From positions 1 to 14,941 of the forward strand of contig CADWAF010000522.1 of NCBI GenBank assembly GCA_902984215.1: DNA of 14,941 nucleotides. The letters are read 5' to 3'. This document shows positions 1-8,269 of the stretch, one piece after another. A program made the position numbers and the translations under genes. Every line of letters begins with the position of its first letter. The stretch's first letter is position 1. The DNA is from Willaertia magna. Taxonomy: Eukaryota; Heterolobosea; Eutetramitea; Acrasida; Naegleriidae. The notes below the pieces were generated by a model. That model saw only the letters and a program-made list of their open reading frames with translations, was not told where the DNA came from and ran no database searches.

Positions 1-32
1 TTAAGCAAAAAATAATTTGTTCAAATATTAAT

Positions 33-60
33 AAAAAGAGTATAAATTTATACACTTTTT
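33..60. repeat. 28-bp palindrome
   Basis: A perfect 14-bp palindrome GTATAAATTTATAC (40-53) is extended by AAAAAG (33-38) and CTTTTT (55-60), with one mismatched pair at 39/54. It shares its core with the next palindrome, about 90 bases away. Confidence 0.7.
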
Positions 61-127
61 GAAACATTTTTAATTTTTTTTCTTTTTTAAAAGGATGTTT
101 TGGACATAAGTAACATTTTTTTAAAAA

Positions 128-161
128 GTATAAATTATACAGTTAACAGTATAATTTATAC
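128..161. repeat. Inverted repeat with 13-bp arms
   Basis: GTATAAATTATAC (128-140) is perfectly inverted at 149-161. The 8-base centre contains GTTAAC, itself palindromic. The core closely resembles the palindrome at 40-53, so the two may be a repeated motif or the edges of an older element. Confidence 0.7.
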
Positions 162-211
162 AGATTTTGCAAATTTCTGTAAAAAAACTCTTGTTTTTTT
201 TTCCTTAAAAA

Positions 212-229
212 AACTATGGAACTGCTAAG
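212..229 (+). repeat. Left terminal inverted repeat
   Basis: Reads AACTATGGAACTGCTAAG; bases 213-229 are identical to the inverted copy at 11598-11614. The first base is A where the right end has C, so the canonical CACTA start is altered here. The flanking bases 209-211 are AAA. Confidence 0.65.
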
Positions 230-677
230 TAAATGGTTACAATAATTTTTTTTTTGTAATAAATTATTAAAGTGAATGTGAAAATCTCTATGTTGCAACA
301 TATAATAGAAAAGGCAATAATTTATTTTTATTCTTTCCTTTTTTATTTATAAAAAGAACGTTCATTTGTTTTTATACAATGTAGGGCGCATTTGTGAGTT
401 AATAAAATTTTTAAAAAATGTATAAAAAATTATTAAGGCAATTTATTAGATTAGAAAATGTCTATATGAAGAATATTTTGTTTACATTTATTTATATTTA
501 ACTACTTACTACTTACCATTAATTAATAATAATTTATTTATTGAACTCTTTGAAATAATTGAATTTTTTTAATTCATATTTATAACATAACAACTATAAA
601 TAATTAATTTGAAAATAAAATAAATAATAAAAATAAATTACAAAAAAAAATTAACCTTAATAATTTATAAAAATAAA
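230..677. other. Left subterminal noncoding region
   Basis: No coding frame is supported. It contains a 12-bp palindrome ATGTTGCAACAT (290-301) and GAACGTTC (356-363). CACTA elements commonly carry short subterminal transposase-binding repeats. I looked for strings shared with the right subterminal region and found none beyond the terminal 17 bases. Confidence 0.4.
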
Positions 678-1014
678 ATGAATAAAGAAACGTTAAATTC
701 ATTTGTCAATAATCAATCACCAAGTATCCCTACTACTACTGTCTCTCAGTACTATTTTTTACCATTCATTTGAGCCTAAAACAATGAATAATTATCAACA
801 ACCATTTAAGGCACCTAATAGAGATTATTTAGAAAGTACAATTATTCTTGAACAACATCTTCAACAGGTAATATTAAAAGTAAATGAAAATTTTTTATTA
901 ATTAAAGATGAAATTATAAAATTACAAAAGGCTTACAGAAGTTTAAATGAAAGACTTGACATTTTGGAAACCTTATATTTTAATGAAAAAAATAACAAAG
1001 ATAAAGAAGATTAA
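678..1014 (+). pseudogene. Small coiled-coil-like protein, one frameshift
   Basis: The ATG at 678 opens a frame starting MNKETLNSFVNNQ, rich in Ser, Thr and Asn, which hits TGA after about 31 codons. Dropping one T from the run of six near 754-759 joins it to the frame that continues to TAA at 1012-1014. The second part (from ATG 784) is predicted helical, with a heptad-like pattern around ILKVNENFLLIKDEIIKLQK and a basic/acidic tail ending DKED. The joined product would be about 112 residues. I do not recognise a family. It lies near the left end of the element and ends 13 bases from the stop of the convergent gene at 1028. The break may be decay or a homopolymer sequencing error. A shorter intact product from ATG 784 (76 residues) is also possible. 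Confidence 0.5.
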
Positions 1015-1027
1015 ATTAATATTTTAT

Positions 1028-1858
1028 TTAATAAATAATTTCATAATCTGAAGAATGTTTAGATTCTGATGGTTCATAATCATTATCTGTATCATCAATA
1101 TTTTCCTCATTTCCATTATTGTTATTTTTCATATCAATATTATTATTATTATTATTATCTTCTTCTTTATAATACCATGTTGTTGAAACATTATTGTCAA
1201 CAATAGTAGTTGTACTACAATAATATTGACATTCAAAACAATACAAATAAGGTGCATCTTTAAATAATTTTTCTCTATATTTAATTAATATTTCAGAGTT
1301 TTCTGAAAATACAACAATTTTATTATTAACATTGTAAATGCCTAAAATTTTTCTTCCATTCACATTAATAATTTTAAATCTCATTAGAGATTGACAGTGA
1401 TAATTGATTAAAGATAAACAACCAATGACAATATGAGGCTTCTTTTCAAATTCAATTATTGAACAGTAGCTACTTAAATCTCTTTGAGAATAATCTATTA
1501 AGTAATATGGAATATCGGTAATTATTTCTTTTGGTTGAATAATTAATTGTTGTTTTATATATAATCCCTAACCTTCACTGTCCCCTTTATACTTGACAAA
1601 GTATTTTTCTTTAATGGTATTTGAATTTTCTAATAAATATTTCATTGTTGTATAACGTTTTGTTTTACTCTTTCCATATTTTATATTTAATAATTATTCT
1701 TGACGTTCTAATATCAATGTTAAATTAAAATAATATTTTTCTTCCTTTAAACCTTCTTTTAAAAGTTTATTAAAAACAATAATTTTTGAAACCTTCTTTT
1801 TTTTTCGATTACGTTTAATACTACCATAAAAACAATGTTCTTGTTTGTCACTTAACAT
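1028..1858 (-). pseudogene. Chromo-like protein with acidic Asn-rich tail, two stops
   Basis: From ATG 1858 the frame runs 276 codons to TAA without any frameshift, broken only by TAA at 1694-1696 and TAG at 1568-1570. The N-terminus is basic (KRNRKKKK). Around residues 70-95 is KYLLENSNTIKEKYFVKYKG, which resembles the opening strands of a chromodomain (YLVKWKG). The later aromatic WEP part is not clear, and the TAG lies just there and could replace a Trp or Gln. Residues about 168-210 (GRKILGIYNVNNKIVVF, then a segment with DAPYLYCFECQYY) recall the layout of a chromo-shadow domain, but weakly. The tail is Asn- and Glu/Asp-rich. An HP1-like or chromodomain-bearing cargo protein is my best guess; a zinc-binding protein is an alternative. 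The ORF from ATG 1384 is only its 3' part. Confidence 0.45.
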
Positions 1859-2490
1859 TTTTTTTTAAAATTAATTTTTATAAAAATTATTCCAATAAAT
1901 AAATGGTACAGCACTCTCCCTTCAATGAATTTTAAATATTTATTAAAAATTATAACGTAAAGTATATTAAAATTTTAAATTATATTTTCAATCCAATTTT
2001 TGTTAATTAATTAATTAAATTGTATTACTAACTAAAAAAATAAGGTATCCATAAAAAGTTGTAGATAAAAAATTTTGTAAAACTATACAATAAAAATTAA
2101 ATAAAGTAAGAATCTATTTTTATATGAAATTGAACAGTTCAATTAAAAAAATCTCTCTTTTTTTTATTTCTATTTTAATAATATTTTTTATACACTTTAA
2201 TTATCCATTTAATAAAATCTGAATGGTGTATAAATAAATAAGGTATTATATTTTGGTAAAGATATGAAATGAATTTATTTGTATTCTTTAAATATTATTT
2301 TTATTTATAACAATTAATTTTTAAATTTAAAATTACGCACGCACTGAAATGTATTGTTTGTTTTACAAATTGAAATAAATATTTTTATTCTTTACCTTTT
2401 ATTTAATTAACAAAAAAAATAATTAATTAATAATTTTATCAACTTAGTTCTGTCAATTAATAATATAATTAATTAATAATATAACTGACA
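1859..2490. other. Noncoding spacer
   Basis: Extremely AT-rich, with no supported gene. It holds a 17-base near-perfect palindrome AATTGAACAGTTCAATT (2128-2144), TTAATTAA-type runs, and AATTAATAATATAA repeated twice in about 30 bases near 2454-2483. It separates two divergent genes and so may carry both promoters. Confidence 0.4.
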
Positions 2491-3007
2491 ATGATTGGAT
2501 CTACAAAAGGTGAGTCTAAATCTGTTGACAAAAAAGAAAAATAATATCCTCCTCTAGTAATAGTAAACAACAAGTTTTACCTAATTTGGTAGAAAATGAT
2601 TCAACAATAAAGGAGATTAATTATGTTTTACTTTAAAAATTACCTATAGAAATGAAGGAACATATATTATCTTACTTTTCATTTGCAATATTTTATTCTT
2701 CTTTTATTAAATTATTAAGTTTAGATAAAAAACATTATGATTTTATTCTTTTTACTAAAAATGATAATATTATTCAAAAATTTAAACGTACTATTACTAT
2801 TGATGACGAAGGGAAATTTTATATAGAATTCAGTAATCTTGGTAATGAAAAAAAAAGCAGGAATATTATGAAAATATTCTTAATGAAAAATTTAATAGTG
2901 AAAATGTTTCATTAATTGAACTATCACCTAGTGTAATAAATGAAGACCATGTTAATCTTGTACCTCTTTTTGAAAAGGATTTTATGTTTTTGGTAACTTA
3001 TTTTTGA
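2491..3007 (+). pseudogene. F-box-like protein, degraded
   Basis: ATG 2491 opens MIGSTKGESKSVDKKEK and ends at TAA 2542. A shift in the adjacent poly-A region leads into a Ser/Gln-rich linker, then TAA at 2634-2636, then LPIEMKEHILSYFSF (from 2640) followed by KLLSLDKKHYDFI. LP-E--HILSY and the later Leu-rich helix match the start of an F-box, a motif that binds Skp1 in SCF ubiquitin ligases. A second shift in the A9 run near 2849-2857 is needed to reach the continuation QEYYENILNEKF, which runs to TGA 3005-3007. That TGA may itself be nonsense, because the frame stays open to about 3060. Only the F-box-like segment supports a function; the rest is unassigned. Confidence 0.45.
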
Positions 3008-3123
3008 GCTATACTAGAAAAGTGTCACCATTTTCTAATGGGCACAAAAAAAAGTGTTCAATAAAGGTGCAGTGGCAAAAAAATAAATTTTATTGGGAAA
3101 AAAGTATAAAATCCTAAAACTAC

Positions 3124-3254
3124 AATGTCCTAAATTAAAAAAAAAATAAAATAAATAAAATATCTAATTCCTGAAAAACCGCAATGTCCATAATTTAAAA
3201 AAAAAATTAAAAAAAATAAAAAACTAATTCTAAAAAACCAATAAATGTCCAAAA
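3124..3254. repeat. Imperfect 60-bp tandem repeat
   Basis: AATGTCC followed by an A/T-rich AAATT-type string recurs at 3124, 3183 and 3244 (spacing 59 and 61), each followed by long A runs. It directly abuts the stop codon of the minus-strand gene ending at 3255. Confidence 0.5.
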
Positions 3255-5264
3255 TTACTTATCTTCTTCAGAATACTTAGACATTTTTCTAAGTTGCTCA
3301 TTTAAATTCTTTTTCTTTCTCTTAAAATAAATCTCTTTCTTAAGTTATAATCCTTTATAATGTACTTCAATCTCATATGCTACATTATAAACTTTTTTTT
3401 TTGAGTGGTTGAAAACTTATTAAAATTCAAAATACTAATTAATGAATCACCTGGAAATAATTTCTTTGCAATAAAAATAAATCTATTATAAATATTCTTT
3501 TCATTTAATAAATAATCCATTCCTTCCTTATTAATATCACAAACTCTTCCAGAAATAAATCTACAATAATAACTTCTTTCAACAACATCTGTTTCTTTCT
3601 TCATTGTAAATTTTTTTGATATCTTGTTTACTTGTTTAGAATTTTTTGTTTGCCAATTAACAATATCACTATATAATTCATTAAATGATTCAATTATTGA
3701 CACTGCTTTTTCATACTTCTCTTTGAGAAGCTCATAACTTTTTTTGTAAAAAGAAGCTACTTCTAAAATGTTTGACACTTTATTTAAATTCTTTTCTTCA
3801 AAATGAGAATCATTATGTAAAAATTTAAATAACTGTTTTTGTACGCTATTAGTTTCTAAAGAATTGTTTGAAGAATTTAAAGCTTTTGAACTGTGTTCAG
3901 TAATTACTTGTTGTTGTACCACTTTTAAAGTTACAAATTCTTCAACAATAAGTGGTTTTTGAATAGATGACGTTGTAATTACTAATGCTTGTATTGGTGC
4001 TTATTGTTATACTAGTGCTTGTTGTTGTATTGTTAAAGTTACTAGTAGTTGTAAAGTTACTGATGGTGCAAAAACTCTTTTAAAAGTTCTTGAAATTGTT
4101 GAAAGGTTCATTAGACCCAATTCTCTTAAATAAATACATAGGATGAATTTTTAATTCAGTTTTACCTCTCAATTCCATTTCTTTAATCTTTTCACAGTTA
4201 TTATAAAATGTGATATCTTTAACTAAGTATTTATCTTCTGCTTCTAATTCAACTTTTGTAATCTTTCCTTTACTTATATAGTAATTTCTAAACAATTCCT
4301 TCGCTTCAATTTCAAAGTAATGTAATAATATTTCTCTTGTAATAGCATTAAATATTTCTTGTTTAATAAACATTATTATTTGTACTTCATCATCTACATT
4401 TAATTTATCAGTATTTAGATATTTTAATTTTTTTGTTCTTTTAATAAACTTAATTAAAATTAAAATGTTTTTAAATGTACTAAAAGCATTAACAAATGTA
4501 GCAAGTTCTACATTATATAAAGATTTAATAAAAATAATTAAATCTTTCAAAGTTCTTGTAGTAAAGCTTCCTAAAATAGTTGTATTACTTTTTGAAAGTG
4601 TCCTAAAAAAATTGTAAATAATACATAAAATTACAACGTAAGTTTTTTCACTCTTTAAAGTAAATGTAGCTTCTTTTTTTTCATTAACCATATGTAAAAA
4701 GTCTAATACTAATGTTACACTTGTTAATAGTTCATCAATCTCTCTTGCCATAACTTTTGACATGAAATTTGTACGAATCGTTACTTTATCTTTTTCATTA
4801 ACGTTCTTAAATTTGATTAGTGATGAATAACCATGTTTTTCTTCTTTTTCTTCAAATAAATCATCCTGTTCATCATTCAAATCATTTTCTTCATCAACAT
4901 CTTAGATTTCATAATCTTCTTCTTATTGTTGTATTTCTTCTTCTTCATTGGAAACAATTTCTGATGTTTCTTCTTAAGTTTCTTGTAACTCATAAGAACT
5001 AGAAAAATCATGGTTCTTTTAAAGTTTGTTTACATTCTTGGAGTTACCAACTTGTTTTTTTCTACTTTTTTTCTTAATTGATACAGTAGATACTTTAGGA
5101 AGTTTCTTAACAATTACATTGCTTTCTAATTTTTTGCGCTTTCTCATTTCTCACTTTGCTTCTTCAATTGCTTCTAACCTTTCCATTTACTTCACGAATT
5201 CGTTTACTTTAAGTTTTCTTGTACGCTTTAGTCTTTCTTTATCATTATCTTTTTGTCTTAGCAT
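3255..5264 (-). pseudogene. Charged, Gln-rich protein, nine stops, two frameshifts
   Basis: From ATG 5264 one frame continues to 4080, about 394 codons, interrupted only by TAA at 5187, 5019, 4974, 4923 and 4902 and TGA at 5151 (left-end coordinates). The N-terminus is strongly basic (KRTRKLK, MRKRKK, KKKSRKK: nuclear-localisation-like). Residues about 90-140 are acidic, followed by a helical domain of about 250 residues. After a frameshift near 4090 comes a short repeat QQQALV/QQQAPI, where two Gln codons are now TAA (4001-4003, 4007-4009). A coiled-coil-like segment follows (YEKAVSIIESFNELYSDIV, near 3700). A slip in the A10 run near 3397 and TAA 3345-3347 precede a basic tail ending SEEDK at 3255. 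I recognise no family. Its size and setting suggest an element-encoded nuclear protein. Confidence 0.5.
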
Positions 5265-5288
5265 TTTTTTTCTCAAAATTTATTGTAA

Positions 5289-5296
5289 AGTTCATT
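5289..5296 (-). promoter_or_regulatory. GAAC-like promoter motif (tentative)
   Basis: AATGAACT on the minus strand, about 25 bases before ATG 5264. It resembles the GAAC core-promoter element described for Entamoeba histolytica. In one AT-rich spacer this could be chance. Confidence 0.2.
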
Positions 5297-5347
5297 CAAT
5301 AATTTGTTTTATTATTACAAAGAGAGAGTAGATGGAAAAACAATACA

Positions 5348-7448
5348 TTAATCTTGACAAATCATATCTATGTCTGACAGTTTACCATTTTCCACAATTA
5401 TTTTCAAACAACTTCTGATATATCTAGTTTTGCCACAAAAGAACTCAAATAATCTAATGATATAGCTCCGTTTGTAAAAATAATTCGGTAATAAATTCTC
5501 GAATAAATGTTCTCTCAATTGGTTTCTGGAAGAAAATGGTGTAAAAAATTCACAAACTATATAATTGCTATTTTCAAGTTTTATACGTTCACTAGGAAAA
5601 TCTAAAAATCTTAGAACAACATTAGCTGAACTACAATTAAGTAAATGACTATAATGCCTATCTTGATCAAATACTGGAATAGAAGATAATAGTTCTTCTT
5701 TAACTAAAATATTCAAATTATGGTCGATATTGTTCTCTATCTTGCTTTTAACAAACGAGAAAATAAAATGTATATTTTGTTCTAATTCGTCACACAAATA
5801 ACAATGCACAATTGTTACACATTGAATAACGTTTATCAATCCTTTTTGTATTAAGCATTTAAGGTTAAGACCTTAAGTGAATAAATAAGTATTAACAATT
5901 TCAAAAAACATAAAACAAAAGTTTTTGTGTTTTCCTAAAATTCCATCTAACTTGTTTAAATAATTTTCTACTTGTGCTTCAACTCTATTGAAATTTTTTT
6001 TGAAAACAAGAGAATTCCAAAACCTAAAATACATATAACATATTGTTTTTTTTATCATTTTGTCATTACCTTCAGTCATCATTTCTGTTAAATATAGCGC
6101 AATTGGAGAACATTGTTGTAAATCAAAAAACGTTGATGATCTATAAATATTATAGTTGTTAATCAAATCAAAAATCATATGATTTGAATTATTCCTAATA
6201 ATATTTCTTCTGCTACTTAAAGTTACTAAAAAACACAAATTGTAATTTGTATAAACAAATACCCTAAATGTATTGATTTTGAGCTTTTTAAATAAAGTAA
6301 ATGTTGTTTTTGGTAAATTCTTAATGAAATCTCTATTTCTCTCATATAATTTGTTGAAATGATATATATAATATTCTTCTTTTTCTCTTAGAGTAAATAA
6401 TAAACCGTACTCACTTTTGTTTGCCCATTTATCAATAATGTTATTAATTGCATTGTAATATTCATAAGCACTAGAATATTCATTTCTACTAAATCTTGTA
6501 TCTTCATATTTACTAATTTCAAGTAAATGGTTACTAATTGGTTTTTCATTGATTCTATATATTTGTCCATCAGTTCGCTGAAAGTAATTTGGTGTAAAGT
6601 CATGTTTGTGATTTTGTTATTTATTCACATATTTGTTAAAAAATGATTTTAATGTTATGTTAGAATAAACCGACTCTTTATAAACAATCAGTTCTCCAGT
6701 ATGTACTTTTAATACTTTAATAGGCACTTTTTGTACTAAATTAAATTTCAGTTCTTTTGTTCTTCTTTTAGTTTGTGTTGACAACTTTACTTTGTCAACT
6801 CTCTTTCTTTTCTCTAATATTTGTCTTCTAAATAATATTTCTGGTGATGGCTTCAAGTGTAAACCTTATTGTTTATCTTTTCTTTGTATTCTTTTCTTCT
6901 TTTAAAACAAGATTAATTAAAACTTGACTTTTGTTGAGGAGGAGGAAGTGGTTGATTATTACTTGTTGATGTTGACCATTTAATTGTTGTTAAAGGAGGA
7001 AGAAGTTGTTTTCTTTTCTCTAATATTTGTCTTCTAGATAATATTTCTGGTGATGGCTTCAAGTGTAAACCTTGTTGTTTATCTTTTTTTTGTATTCTTT
7101 TCTTCTTTTAAAACAAGATTGATTAGAACTTGACTCCCGTTGAGGAGGAGGAAGTGGTTGATTATTATTTGTTAATGTTGATCATTTAATTGTTGTTGAA
7201 GGAGGAGGAAGTTGTTGATAAATATTTATTGGAGGAGGTAGAAGTTGATTAAAACTTGATGTATGTTGTGGCGGAGGAGGTGGTTGATTATTACTTGTTG
7301 TTGACCATCTAATTGTTGTTGGAGGAGGAAGATGTTGTTGATAAGTGCAATTTGGCCACTTTAATTCTTTTTTTGTAGGAAGAAGTGGTGGTTGATTATC
7401 TACATTTGATAGGTTGTAATAAAAATATCTTGTTTTACGTTTATACAT
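5348..7448 (-). pseudogene. Large protein with Pro-rich N-terminus, degraded
   Basis: ATG 7448 opens a Pro/Gln/Asn-rich region with repeated units such as QLLPPP, QQLPPP and NNQPPPPPQ. It stops at TGA 7182-7184, where the duplicated copy has TGG. The 206-bp tandem duplication then repeats part of this region plus a basic segment (KPSPEILSRRQILEKRKR). From 6856 to 5348 a single frame of about 503 codons is broken by only two TAA codons (6617-6619, 5873-5875) and no frameshift. It is rich in Phe, Tyr, Asn and Leu and contains a Cys pair in HCYLCDELEQ (near 5780). Earlier stops at 6913-6915 and 6866-6868 correspond to CAA in the other repeat copy. I recognise no family. It sits in tandem with the gene at 3255-5264, 83 bases apart on the same strand. 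Confidence 0.5.
6805..7216. repeat. 206-bp tandem duplication, transition-only divergence
   Basis: Copy A 6805-7010 and copy B 7011-7216 align without gaps at an offset of 206. I count 13 differences, at copy-B positions 7037, 7074, 7088, 7121, 7126, 7136, 7137, 7138, 7168, 7174, 7182, 7198 and 7207. All are A/G or C/T. The unit spans part of the Pro-rich coding region and a basic segment. Because 206 is not a multiple of three, and both copies need the same one-base correction, the slip in the A-rich run predates the duplication. Confidence 0.85.
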
Positions 7449-7547
7449 GTTGTTGTATTTTTTTAAAATAAATTATTTAAAAAATTATTAGTTTTATATT
7501 TACTTTTATTGTAATTTACCCTTTTTAAGAATTAGTTCTAGTCGCTA

Positions 7548-8212
7548 TTAGAATACTGAGGATAATTGATGATTACTATACTTTTCTTCAGAAACTTCTT
7601 CTTCTACATTTGAAAGAACATTTCTAACTTTTTCTTCTTTAACTAAGAATATTACTACGTTTTGATTAACGTTAATGATACATTTGTAATTCTTTATATC
7701 ATATACATTGTTCTGCGGAGCAGTTCTATCAAAAGAATAGAACTGTTTATAAATCAAATAATTATTTTATTCAACATAATTTTGAATTTGTTCTATTGAT
7801 CTTTCCATGAAAGTCAAAAAATCTACAAGTTTAAACATTGATAAGCCACAATTCATTCTGCGTTTGTTTAACACCATGTGTTTATCCTTTTTTTCTTCTT
7901 CAATAAAAGATTTATAACACAACAATTCTTTGTAAAGTTGTTTGATTGTTTTTTTTCTTCTTCTAATGTAATTGTTTTGTATGTAATAAGATTGGGTGTT
8001 CTGTGTATTTTCAAATAATTTATAAGTTGTTAATTATGGCCTAAATAATACTTTAGGTCCACAGTTGATATGTAGTACTTTTCTCCATATTTTATGATCG
8101 GAACTTGCAAGAGTGAGGAAACATAAAAACTGCTTTTTTTAGTACCATTTTTTTTAACAATCGTATTAAGTTTGATTGAACAACAACAAGGCCAAATATT
8201 TAATCATTCCAT
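7548..8212 (-). pseudogene. Unknown protein divergent from the transposase
   Basis: ATG 8212 opens ME, then TGA at 8204-8206, then LNIWPCCCSIKLNTIVKK. The frame is open, apart from TAA at 8030-8032, to an A8 run near 7945, where one slip joins it to the frame ending at TAA 7548-7550, with another TAA at 7767-7769. The product would be about 220 residues. Visible parts are a Cys-rich start, a possible DNA-binding segment (PIIKYGEKYYISTVDLKYYL), a basic helix (RRMNCGLSMFKLVDFLTFME, near 7830) and an acidic end. It is transcribed away from the transposase across a 57-base gap. That would suit a TnpA-like second protein as in plant CACTA elements, but I see no homology and offer this only as a possibility. 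Confidence 0.42.
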
Positions 8213-8269
8213 ATTTAGTATTTAAATATTTATAAAAACAATTTTTTTTTTAAATTTAAACTAAAAAAA
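8213..8269. promoter_or_regulatory. Divergent promoter between transposase and 8212 gene
   Basis: 57 bases separate two divergent start codons. GTATTTAAA at 8218-8226, 44 to 52 bases before ATG 8270, matches the TATA-like element described for Entamoeba. The string ATTTAAATATTTATAAA can also serve as a TATA box in the other direction. Inferred from position and composition only. Confidence 0.35.

Larger units (their letters stand above)
1..211. other. Left flank of the element, noncoding, with palindromes
   Basis: I see no convincing gene. If the element inserted into the minus-strand gene that ends at 11616, this stretch read on the minus strand would be its continuation. Joining the two flanks after removing one AAA keeps the frame open for only about 14 further codons before a TAA. 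The stretch also carries the two palindromes listed separately. Confidence 0.4.

Noticed and set aside
2510..2557. Possible intron with GTGAGT donor and CTCTAG acceptor in the F-box-like gene
   Set aside because: Removing it gives a frame that soon reaches TAG and does not join the LPIEMKEHILSY frame; a poly-A slip fits better.
4820..5331. Plus-strand ORFs of 60 and 101 codons
   Set aside because: They are complements of the acidic and basic segments of the minus-strand gene, and the second is a hydrophobic, low-complexity shadow.
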